Positions 1 to 10,000 of a stretch of DNA of 64,000 nucleotides are shown piece after piece (position 1 is the stretch's first letter; each line of letters opens with the position of its first letter). The position numbers and the translations under genes are program-made. The DNA lies in NCBI GenBank assembly GCA_949130495.1, contig OX422221.1, positions 476,241,159 through 476,305,158 of the forward strand. Reading direction: 5' to 3'. This DNA is from Sambucus nigra. Lineage: Eukaryota > Streptophyta > Magnoliopsida > Dipsacales > Adoxaceae. The notes under the pieces were generated by a model that was given only the letters and a program-made list of their open reading frames with translations, searched no databases and was not told where the DNA came from.

Positions 1-73
1 ATCTGGGTTGATAATTATATGTAGTATGATCATATGAATTTCAAAAAGGGATATCATGACAATATTTAAAAAA

Positions 74-86
74 GGCCCTGATACCA
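74..86 (-). other. Primer binding site of a reverse-oriented Copia-like element
   Basis: On the minus strand this reads TGGTATCAGGGCC, which differs at one position from the usual initiator-Met tRNA primer site TGGTATCAGAGC of plant LTR retrotransposons. It lies 2 nt beyond a TG/CA LTR border at 89, as expected. The element's internal region would extend to the left, outside the window, so positions 1-73 would be its first internal bases. Confidence 0.5.
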
Positions 87-88
87 CA

Positions 89-960
89 TGTAAAAATAAT
101 AAGAATTATTTATAACATGAAATTAATTCTTATAAGATCTTAATATAATTATGCAATCACAAATTCATTTTGAACTACAAATTATATGGAAAAATACATT
201 TGTCCATGAAGACTTGATATGTTTGAAGTTCTTGATGTGTCTTGAGAAAAGCTCATTGATGTTCCTTTCTTCAAGCTCTTATCTATTCCTCCAAATGATC
301 CATAATCTCTCTAGAAAACAACCAGAATTCCAAAATATGAAAAATTTGGAAAATCAGGATTTTTCCCTCCTAGCTCAAATGTATTTTTGTGTGTTCTTGT
401 GTACTGAATGGTGAAGATTGGTTCACTATATATAGGTGGAAGGGGACCCGAAATTCTCTTTAAAACTCATCATCTACTATTCACCAAAGTAGCTAAAGGG
501 ACTCACAATACACCAAAAGTCATGTGACATTTGAAACAACAATTTTCTAAGATTAATACATTAATTTAATCAAATTCATCACCTTATTTGGACCACATTA
601 ATTAGGAGAAATAATTAATTTATTTAATTTATAATTACAAAATTTGATCGAATTTTATAATTATTAAATAATTAAAAATTAATTCTACATAGATTGCAAG
701 GAAATTTTATGGTAACGGAAACAGATGAAATTTGACACAAAGAGCTCTCTTTTATTCCGTGGAGAGGTTAGAACTAGATATAAGTAAGAAAATTTGAAGG
801 AATTTTTCTTTTACAATTATTTGTTGGAGACATTATCATGACACATATTTCTCACGATTCATACGTGCAATTATAACAAGGTAACACATTCATAAATTTC
901 AGGTAAATTTTCGTCCTAGAATTTCTTTGCTAACGTTTTAGCTATAACCATGTATTCCAC
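89..960 (-). mobile_element. Probable Copia-like LTR, reverse-oriented, right border uncertain
   Basis: The sequence begins TGTAAAAATAATAAG on the plus strand, so the minus-strand LTR ends in TACA directly before a tRNA-Met primer site. A TATA box (CTATATATAG read on the minus strand, near 427-436) is followed by a leader-like stretch, which fits a U3-R-U5 layout read right to left. No gene is seen in the stretch and the ORFs in it are short and unrecognised. The right border is a guess: a CA end occurs at about 960 and others at about 843 and 880. The partner LTR lies outside the window, so no target duplication can be checked. Confidence 0.4.
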
Positions 961-1118
961 AAAGTTCTTTGAGCATGTCCCATCACACCATTTAACAAAA
1001 ATTTTGATCTTGTCCGTCTATATTAACTATTATCAAGGTAGCACAAATGCAAACCAACTTACTGTTGTTGGATCAAAATCCAATTGTCATGTCAGAATAG
1101 TTCTAATTTTTATGGCTC

Positions 1119-2131
1119 TTGAGTCACTTTCTTGAAGTTTCACGAAATAAGCCAAGCTCTACCACAGGTACCAATTTTCCACTGTTAATTTTACCTATTT
1201 TTGTCATTTTTTATCGTTGCGTTGATTTTGGGGAGGCTATAACAAATGATTTTAGCTCTCTATATCAGGGGCGAAGCCACCCCATGGCAGGGGTGGGCCA
1301 CGGCCCAGTCCAAGGTTCTGAAAAAAAATAGCCTATATGTGTTATATCTCACCCCAAAAGCCCAAGCCCAACCCATTTGATTCATTTATTCACTTGAACC
1401 TAATTTAACCTAACTCTTTCTTGCCCTTTGTAAACTCACGGCTACTGCTAGCAGCCAACAAAAAACAAAGGCTTCTCATCTATCTTCATTTTCAAAGCCA
1501 AATCAAAGCCAAACCAAGACTTCTTCATTTTCAAAGGTATCTCTCTTCTCTATCCATGTTATTACTCAAAGTAGTATTAATTAGTTTAATAATAATTAAT
1601 AATAATTGTAATTAATAAATATAGTAAATTTTAATTAGTTAATTATTGGTTAATTTAATAGTTAATTTATACTATTCTACTAAATTAGTTTAGTAATTAA
1701 TTTGCCTACATGATTTAATTGTTCTAGTTGATTAGTTTAATAGTTAATTTTTATTAATTGTTAAAGTAGTTAATTATTAATTGTTATTAATTAATATATG
1801 GTAATTAACTGTTATTAATTAATATATGACAATTTTTAATTGTTTTAATTGTTCTAGTGCTAAAATATTGCATAAAAATACAAATAACTCTAAAAAAAAT
1901 CGCCTCGGGGGCTCCCGCCCCTGAACCCCCGATAAATTGTGGTCCCCCCCAACATACAATCCTGGCTTCTCCCCTGCTCTATATTGATCATTTTCCTTCT
2001 CGTCTCTATTGATATTTCTTATATTTGCAGATTTGCCCAACACTAATACACCGAACGAGGTCAAATCATTGATGGCATCCCACAACACCACTGGCACCAC
2101 TGGATACCGCCATTGCATAGGTAGGCACTAA
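1119..2131 (+). CDS. Candidate last two exons of an unidentified host gene
   Basis: An open stretch ending at 1167 (reading SHFLEVSRNKPSSTT) is followed by a GT donor (ACAG|GTACCA). At 2031 a pyrimidine-rich tract and CAG acceptor precede a second open stretch, reading DLPNTNTPNEVKSLMASHN and ending with TAA at 2129-2131. The phases agree: G at 1167 plus AT at 2031 makes GAT. The 863-bp intron would hold the hAT element at 1266-1976. The upstream boundary of the first exon is not resolved; the frame closes at 1104 and an AG lies at 1122-1123. I do not recognise the protein. No TE motif is seen in it and the downstream 370 bp looks like a 3' UTR. This is an inference from splice signals alone. 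Confidence 0.3.
1266..1976. mobile_element. Non-autonomous hAT element with 8-bp target duplication
   Basis: The 711-bp element starts CAGGGGCGAAGCCA and ends TGGCTTCTCCCCTG. The ends are 14-bp inverted repeats with one mismatch. It is flanked on both sides by the identical 8-bp sequence CTCTATAT (1258-1265 and 1977-1984), the target duplication length of the hAT superfamily; termini of the form CAGGGGCGGAGCC are common in plant hAT elements. It has no transposase ORF. The interior is AT-rich, with a GC-rich block (about 1903-1955) near the right end. It was presumably mobilised in trans. Both boundaries are seen directly. Confidence 0.88.
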
Positions 2132-2502
2132 AGAAAAGAACATAAAAACGGGTCTAAGGTTTTTGTTGCCAGACCCAGTTACACTGGCCACGATCTATAT
2201 CCCTTGACTTGTACCCCCGCCCAACACACACAGACATGTTCCCCGCAATTTCAACGACTTCAAGTATGTGAGGATCTTATTAATCCTTACCAAACGAGGG
2301 TCAACAAACTTGAACTCGTCTTTTGCGTGTGTATTTTATATCTGTAATATGAACACAATCAATAATCAGTGTACATGTAATACTGATGTTCTGGATTTGA
2401 AGCCCTGTGGCAATTCTATAGCTACGCCAATGGGGGCCTGGGTTTCCTTAAGAATTCTAAAAGAATAGTCTTATATTATTCGTTTCTACCTTTTATGTTC
2501 CA
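2132..2502. other. Gene-free stretch, possible 3' UTR
   Basis: There is no convincing ORF or repeat here. The stretch follows the TAA of the candidate exon at 2031-2131 and reaches the Harbinger target site. It is less AT-rich than the element flanks and would fit a 3' UTR, but no clear poly(A) signal was identified. Confidence 0.25.
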
Positions 2503-2505
2503 TTA

Positions 2506-2520
2506 GGGTCCGTTTGATAC
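2506..2520 (+). repeat. Left terminal inverted repeat of the Harbinger element
   Basis: It reads GGGTCCGTTTGATAC and is preceded by the TTA duplication at 2503-2505. The match to the right terminus at 47480-47494 is 13 of 15. Similarity further inward is weak. Confidence 0.82.
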
Positions 2521-2560
2521 ACATTGGGACAAAATTTGTGCCAAAGATGATTTCGTGCTG

Positions 2561-2640
2561 TTTGATAGATTTTATTTGCACGCTGACAAAAACTGTATTT
2601 GCCAACTTTTTGTGTTTGATAGGCTTTATTTGCACGCTGA
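2561..2640 (+). repeat. Subterminal repeat of the Harbinger left end
   Basis: A 26-bp motif beginning TTTGATAG and ending TTTGCACGCTGA occurs at 2561-2586 and again at 2615-2640 with two mismatches. A shorter TGTTTGATAG copy follows near 2668. The TTTGATA core also occurs in the terminal inverted repeat, so these may be transposase or Myb-partner binding sites; that role is inferred. Confidence 0.55.
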
Positions 2641-3131
2641 AAGACACTTATTTAACTACTACTCATGGTGTTTGATAGTCCAAATTTATCCCGACAAATA
2701 CAAAATTTGCCAACATAATATTGGTAAATTCATGCCATTTGTCACATTTACGTTATAATCAATTCAGCTTACTTACATTTTTATTTTCATTTTCAGGATT
2801 GACAATGTAATTTCGGCGGCGAGTCAAGTCGGATGTCTCCTTTGAATATGGATGAACCCAAAAAAATTTAGGTGGGCATAGTTACTGTCGTGTACACTTG
2901 TATTTATTTTAAACTTTTGAAAATAGCATTTATTTGGACAAAATTTTTTTTGGATAAGAGCACATTTATTTGGACAAAATCTATTGAAATTAAAATGACT
3001 TGTTGATAATCGATCATTGACAAAATTAAAAAGATCCATTGATAATGTTGTGAAATTAAAACAATGTTGTGGAATTATTTTAAAAAGACCAATAGAAACG
3101 AAAGTTACATTTTAATGACTAGTTAATTAAA

Positions 3132-3907
3132 TTATTTCCTAGGCAACCATGGAACACAACATAAGGCATGCCCATCCCCCATCAACATGGTTGGTAGATG
3201 ATGTACTAAATCCATGTCCGACTCGACCCCTTTGTAATCCGACGGCTCCGAATCCGATGCATACATTGGATCGTGAAGTTCGGTATTTATCAAATATTTA
3301 ACATGCCACCGCTCTAGCCTTTTCTCCATCTGTGCAATTTCGCATTGCAATAAATGTATACATTTTTCATTATCTTTGTTTCGATCTTTGCAATATCTTG
3401 TCGATTTTTCTTGTGGCACGGGTATACAATGCTAATGACAGTAGCACTCCAAATCGCAACGCCTATCAAATAACCTAGGCCGTTTCAAATGATCATCACA
3501 TGGAATATCTCCTTTTGTCGGTGTTAACCATTTCATCACATGATTAAAGTCCCCCAAAGAATGTAGTGTGCAAATAGGGATGTTTTCAAAAACCCTTTTC
3601 TCGCCAAACCAACTACCTCCATGAGGATCTTGGTAGATCCCTGGGTTAGTCAACACTCGTTCAGCATTTGTAGTTGTTGCCTCAACATGTTTAACTCCAA
3701 ATGATGTTGATGCTTTAGACTTACCCCTTGTCTTCGTGACCTACTGCGTCCTTCTTCCCACCCCCCAGCTAAGAGGTAATCACATTGCACTGCTCTTTTA
3801 GGCGGTGACCAGTTGTAACATGGAAGTTTTTCCCCGAACAGAGTTTTCCTAGGAACATGTGTTAAGAAGGGTGAATCTTCATCAGGCATCTTAGATTGGT
3901 TATGCAT
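3132..3907 (-). pseudogene. Unrecognised broken ORF inside the Harbinger element
   Basis: Three adjoining minus-strand open segments form one degraded reading: 3907-3650, then a frameshift to 3656-3432, a stop, and on in the same frame to 3132. The first part contains FGEKLPCYNWSPPK and an RSRSRRQG basic patch. The middle contains FGEKRVFENIPICTLHS and ends in a Cys-rich stretch. The last part is a charged, coiled-coil-like helix followed by an acidic tail. FGEK occurs twice, which suggests an internal duplication or a repeated domain. I do not recognise the family. It may be an accessory gene of this Harbinger family or a captured host fragment; neither can be shown here. Confidence 0.4.
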
Positions 3908-4482
3908 ATTATGAAGTCTATGATATAAGGAAGTATACCTAGTGTTGTGGAGGAATACCCAAGTAAGACCATATATTTATATGAAAAAATATGGAGGAAT
4001 ACCCAATTAATACCAAAATATTATCGAAAAGGGTGCCATCAAAATACCAGCTAGCTGTAAAGTAATAATTACAAAGGCGATGTGTGGTCAAATCATAGGC
4101 TTTATTTTACTGTTCAAGCACGTGGGTGCCATTATTGTGCATTATGACACACATCGATGTAGTGTGTCATAACTATTCAAGCACGGGGGTGTCTTTACTG
4201 TTCAAGCACGCGAGAGGCATTATTGTGCATTATGACGATTCCCAATGTTGGACTGCATTATTCGAGGCTTTTATCTTTCCAAGCACATGGGTTTTGTTAT
4301 TATGCACCAGACTTTGAAATTTTAACCTGGCAAGCGCATGGGCACTGTTCAGTCATATGCAAGCCTTAAATTGTCATCGATAAACTGAATGGTTGGAAGT
4401 AGTTGCACTCATCCTATAAATACTAGTATCATAAGAGAGAAACAACTTTTATTGAAAACAACTTGTATCATCAGTAAACTGA

Positions 4483-4932
4483 ATGGCATCAAGAGAGTGG
4501 ATCATTAATGAAGACGTCCAACTAATTAACAAAGTCACTGGTAATTATTTCATCCCAGGAATGAACTACAATCCACGTTTGGGGGTTCCAAATTCTACTT
4601 TCGATCTAGTATCACACCATTGGGGTATTTACCCATATTCACCACAGAGACGTACTTCAAACGAGTGCCGTGTAAGGTGGTAAACCTTAAAAATGAAGTT
4701 CGATTTATACTATAGAGCTACAAAAACTTACGACTTTGGGTGGGACAGTGAAAACTACAAACTGATTATTGATGACGAAGATAAATGGGAGTGATTTTGT
4801 ATGAAACATCCCCGCGGCCGAACCATTAGGGATGAGGAGTACTATGTATTTAATCTTTGTCGAAACAATGTCTACAGAGATGATCCGGAATCTCTATGGT
4901 TTGATGACGATGATGCTGATATGAGTATATGA
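4483..4932 (+). pseudogene. Second Myb/SANT-like protein, broken
   Basis: From the ATG at 4483 one frame runs to the TGA at 4930-4932 (about 150 codons), interrupted by TAA at 4681 and TGA near 4795. The N-terminus has a W-x4-ED start like plant Myb/SANT-like domains. The centre reads YDFGWDSENYKLI followed by WE-x-FCMKHPRG, matching the familiar pattern of GFGW, then W and HP, seen in the Myb/SANT-like partner proteins of PIF/Harbinger elements and their host derivatives. The tail is acidic (FDDDDAD). It lies on the opposite strand to the Myb/SANT-like gene at 31711-32732; in the element before nesting the two would be tail to tail. It may be a second accessory gene or a co-opted relative. 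The stop codons show it is inactive. Confidence 0.5.
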
Positions 4933-5081
4933 AGATGTTCCTACTACGTTTATGTTTTCTGGTTTGTGTGCAAATCTTGCATTAGGAAGTTGTTTGTGTG
5001 TAACTTTATGGGTATGTTTAAGTCTCTATCTGTTAAAGTCTGTTTATGTGTAACTTATAAGTCAATGTCTAACTTTATATG

Positions 5082-6299
5082 TGTAGGAGGGTACTTTAGA
5101 TTATAGATGGAGGCGTAACCCTTTTTGAGTATGGTAATGACAAGTTAATTAGCCCAAGACCTTGGATTAATGATAGGCATACAAACACAGATCCAATGAA
5201 GATGGACTCAGTTTAAACTCAAAAATCTCTCGTGTATAACTCAGAAAGTGGTAATGAAACTTATAAGCAACTTATCTAGAGGGGGAGAGGAGTAAGCAGC
5301 CTAGATACACCTTGGTAGGCAGGTAGAAAACACACCATACACCCTCATGAATCTCTGTCAAGTATTAAAAGCTTTGCAATAAATAACAATGGTGAGTGGA
5401 TAAAAACTCTCTAGTTTGCAATAAATCCCTCTCTCTGATGTGTATCTCTAGCAATAACTCCAGAATTCTCACAAAAAGATCTCCTTTCCCTCAGGGGTGG
5501 TTGGGGTCCTTAAATAGCCCCCACACCATCCCCGAGGCAACTCAGTCATTAAAGACTATGAAAGACATCCCTCATACTTTATGTCACAACATTAAATGCC
5601 TGGTGCACTAGTTGCATCCATGTCATAAACATTAAATGCCAAGACATGCCTTTTGCCTAACCACTGTGTGTCAGGGAGCTGTTGTCCCAGAGGTGGCTCA
5701 CCAACTGCCTGACAGGCCCAAATACCACGGTGGTTTACTCAAGTGCAAGTCTGACATTTATTTAGCTGGCTAGTGACATCACCTATGGTAGATGTGACAT
5801 TAAGTAGAGGGCTATTTGGTTCATAACTCAACACCCGATGGAACTCCAAGTTTCTCCGCTTGAGGTTCCACGGTCAGGGTCCCTCGGTGTTTTACCAGAT
5901 GTATCTAAGATGGTCAGGACAAGCCCCGACAGTGCCTTACTTCTCAATCCTCCAAATCAAGTCCCTCTAAAGTTTCCACAGTGAGGTCATTCGATAGAGC
6001 ATGAAAGCTCTCCTAGGCCCTGCCAAGCCTAGTCTCTCGTAAGTACCGTTTGACCTCACACAAACTGATTTATTATTATCGTTATGTCATTACAACCGTT
6101 ATAACTTGCAGTCATCAATAATGAAAATACAATATAACTTAAAACAACAAGCTAAACTATGAGCCGCCGCGCCAAGCTGCCTCGCTGAGTTGCCACACTT
6201 GAGCTGTCACGCTTGAGCTGCCTCGGTTGCTTAATCTCAAACTGTTGCTAATTAGGGATTTACCCCTATTCTCAAGATTACCTTCAAGCCCCCTTTACA
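5082..6299 (-). repeat. 3' LTR of the Tat element
   Basis: This 1218-bp LTR matches 30144-31343 along its length. Its left flank is the ATATG duplication and its right flank is the polypurine tract. Read on the minus strand it holds a TATA-like CTATTTAAGG near 5510-5520. Confidence 0.9.
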
Positions 6300-6310
6300 T
6301 TTTCCCCTTT
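6300..6310 (-). other. Polypurine tract of the Tat element
   Basis: On the minus strand this reads AAAGGGGAAAA and directly abuts the 3' LTR, the position from which plus-strand DNA synthesis is primed. Confidence 0.75.
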
Positions 6311-6576
6311 GTGGAGGGATTTGTTGTGGGAATAAGAAATGCCTGCACGAAAACTTCTCAATCCGATGAGCCTTATCAAATCAGAAGCGCCATCCTCATT
6401 GGGGCTGGGGCGAGGGGACGTCGTCACTTTTTCTTCATGCTGGTCTTCAACCGTTCTAGCTTTAATATGTGAAATTCTTCCGAAAGATCTAGTAACCCTT
6501 TAAAATACTCGTTTGGACTCCTAGTAAATGAAATTATCCCCCATGGTGCTTCGTTATGTTCGAGAAGCATTTTGGA

Positions 6577-6783
6577 CACGTGAGATCTTCTTCGTTAGAA
6601 ATTCATTGGATATGTCTGACAAAAAATTCTGGCGCCAAAACTGAAGCTTGTTAGAGAAGGCAACGCTTCTTGTTCTCTATGCGTCACTTCATTGAAAGAC
6701 GTGGCGCTGTCTTTTCAACTGCCAAAGCACTTCCCGAAGTGCCACGTGTTCATTGGAAATGATTGCAGGTGGCTTTGCACGTG
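6577..6783 (+). promoter_or_regulatory. Cluster of three CACGTG boxes upstream of the antisense gene
   Basis: Perfect CACGTG palindromes occur at 6577-6582, 6743-6748 and 6778-6783, followed by a TATA-like GGCTATATCC near 6828-6837 and a pyrimidine-rich leader before the ATG at 7062. CACGTG is the plant G-box bound by bZIP and bHLH factors. The spacing suggests a promoter for the antisense PMD gene, inside the retrotransposon but independent of its LTR. The motifs are seen; the promoter role is inferred. Confidence 0.45.
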
Positions 6784-7061
6784 TGATGGTGGGAGACTGA
6801 AACGACAACTCCAAAATTTTCAAACGGCTATATCCAAAGCGCTTCAACCCTCTCTTTCTTTTTTCTTACCCTGTTACCATCTTCTTCAGACTTCCATTTT
6901 TAGAAAGAGAAAACCCTACAAGAACTCCATTATTGCTAAAGCTTCTATTCGCCTTCTCCCTTCTCATCCTCTGTACCGCTACCTGTGGTCGTGGTCTTCT
7001 ACTCTCATTCTTCAAACCGCTCTTGCTTAAAGTTTTCCTGCTGTCTTCATCATCATTTTTC

Positions 7062-10000
7062 ATGGAAACCTCAAGCAACCCTGTTATCTCTGCTACTAGT
7101 GCTCCGTCTGCCACCACCACTGCTGCCTTCGCATTGGATGCTGCCCGCCATGAACAGCTGAGGTTTTATCATCGCTCCCCTATTTTTGGGGAGGGTGATG
7201 ACTTTGCTCTTGCCTGCAAGGTTGTGCATTTTTCTTCTAAGTTTGATGCCTTACTGTTGGGTGATGAAGACGAGGATTCTTCTGAGTGGGGCTTTCTTCC
7301 TCCAGAGGGGACTTTATGATTTCCCTTGGAGCGAGGGGACTTCCCATGGTCCCATATTGATTTCGAAGCGCCAGGGGGATCTCCCGCCCACTTTGCTACC
7401 TGGAACTACCATATGCGAAGTTCTTATGCTGATATTCTCACCAAGATGGGGTTACAACGGGCTAAATGGTTTGGTGAGTTCACTCTTTCGAAGAATAATG
7501 CTGCTCTTCCCATCCTAGTCTCTCGATGGAACGTTACTACTCATACGTTCATCGCTGCGTGGGGCGAGTTCACCGTAACTCTGGAAGACATGTGCGAGCT
7601 CTTGGGCCTCGATACAACATGTCATGAGCCCTATACCGATAAGGCTCTTGATGCTCAAGAGACTGCAGATCGTTTGGAGTTGGATCGTATATGTCAAAGC
7701 TGCATCGGTTCATCCAACAAAGCTACTTTCTCTCCCTTGATTAATTATTTCTTCAAGGGTTCTGGTGAAGGCAGTTCCTCAACAGATGCCCCGGTCAAGG
7801 TACACCGTTAGAACTTCCTACCTATATTCTTGTGATTCTCTCCCGTTTCCTTTTGACGGGCAAACCCAATGACCAGCCCCGAAGGGACCTTATTAACATG
7901 TCCCTTCGTTTGGCCCGAGGCATAAAACCTCCACTGGCTGCAATTGCCTTGGGATCCCTCTACACCTGGATGGATGGAACTTTGTTCGACATGGAACGCT
8001 CTCTCGGCCGTTATAACTTGGCCAATTTTTCCAACAGCGTCCTTCTAACCAGCTTCATTTACTTTCGCTTTCCTGTCGTAGCGGCCAAAACCAATAGTCC
8101 TCCTTCGGGGGAAATTTTTTTGCCTCCACGGTCCTTTATTTATCACAGAAGATAAAGACGAAAGGAGATAATATCTGTGATTGACCGTTTTGAGAACTTT
8201 GTCATGAGGCCTTATCAGGAGGAAGTCTTCTTTCACACTTATGAATTTTTTCAACATGAAGCAAGAGTGGTACAGGCCCCTACCCGGAATATTGAGGATC
8301 CCTCGCTCGCCGTGGTCCTTTTGTTCTCCCTCGGATATTTGCCGTCTTACACTGAGTGGGGATATACTAGTGAGCACTACAATCCCAACCGATGCAGCCG
8401 CCAGTTTGGGTTTGACCAGGGGGCTCCACGTCTAGTGTTTCAATCGTCAAACCCCAAGGTCTCCTTTAGCGAGGCGTGTTCTCTATTTTCTTCAACTGCT
8501 GCGTGGGGGATATGTTCAACCATGGCTGGGCGAGTCACCATTCCCAGTATTACTAGGCAAGGGGATGTGACCCCTCTGTTTGCTACAAAATACTGGCCGA
8601 AACAATTGGCTGCGATTGCTGAGTTTGTTGAGGGAGATCCCGTGTATCCTTTCGTTTCTTCATTTTCTGCCCTAGAGTTGGGGCTAAAAGGCAACTCTGT
8701 GCTTGGGGTGGAATTCCCTCTAAGTACAACCCCCAAATCACCTCCCACCGAGCTTCCCCCAATTTGTCCCATGGTTCAAGTTGCCACGCCTAAACCCAAA
8801 ACTCCTGCAGTTTTGAAGAAAGCTGCCCCTCAACGGAAGCTACTATCGGCGAGGGGCCTTCTCAACCACCTGCCAAGAAGGCAAAAACGGCCAAAAGTGG
8901 GACATCAAAGCGAAAATCTAAGTCCCAGAAGCCCCAGACTCCCGTGGCAGCCCTCCCGATAGCCTCCGTTCCGCCCCCCGTGTCTTCCGAGATGGCTGAG
9001 CGTATAAGGAAGGAGGCCCTGGCGGAGATAGATCGGATTAATGCTGAGTATCAACGACACGCTGTCGTTGTTCCTCCCTCGGTTGCTTTTTCCATGGTGG
9101 TGGTTGATCCCACGGAGCCATCGTCATGGAGGAGAAAGAGTTCAAGGGTTCCGCAAGATGTTGGTACTGGTGCAGCGGGGACAAGGAAGAAGACTCTAAG
9201 TACCAAGTCTCAGAAGAAGCGAACTCTTGAGGTGCATCAAACTCCTGCCCCCTCTGTTGTTTCTCCTCCGCCTTCTTCACCTGTGGTTATATCTTCTCGT
9301 TCCCCCTCTGCATCTGAGGTATGTATGCTTCATTTACTCATTCTCTTTTTTGCTTAAGGCAGGCTATATTTACTTATTTATTCTTTGGCAACTGTGGTGC
9401 AGGAGATTAACATGGAAAGAAATAACTCCACCAGTCCTCTCGTGATCCCTTTTGTGAGGGGCATTTCGGTATACCTCGTACCGATGTGACTCCTCCCCGT
9501 TCCCCCATGGCTGGGCTCACTTATTCTCGTCGTTCAGGCTCCCATCGTGCTAGGGAGGTTGTTGTGATAAGTGATGCTGCTGAGCCTGCGAGTGATTCTT
9601 CGCCCCCAGAGGTGACACAACCCGAGATAACACTCTCAGTCGCCTCTGATTTACATACTTCTTCTGAGGTTCCTCTTCCCATTGTTCTTGTTGAGGAAAG
9701 TGAGCCCGAGGTATAATTTCCTCTACGATTGATTTGTTATAACGTCGTTTCGGTCCCACCCTTTTCTTATTTGACTTGCTGAACCATGAGATGTTTTGGG
9801 TGCCCCAGGTTGAAATGTCGTCGTTGTTAGAAAACGTTCTTCTTCCAACGATGCTGATGAGACCTCTGACTGCCATTCCCCTCTTTAGCACCATAACCGA
9901 GGTAAGTAGTACGTAGAGACACTTCTTCATATTTCTGTGCTTATTCCTCTTTTCTAACACTTTCCCTTATGTCACAGTTTTCTCTTGATCTTGTACCACC

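Noticed and set aside
6866..9960. Minus-strand ORFs opposite the PMD gene
   Set aside because: They show no domain motifs and vanish at the predicted introns. They are shadows of the plus-strand gene.
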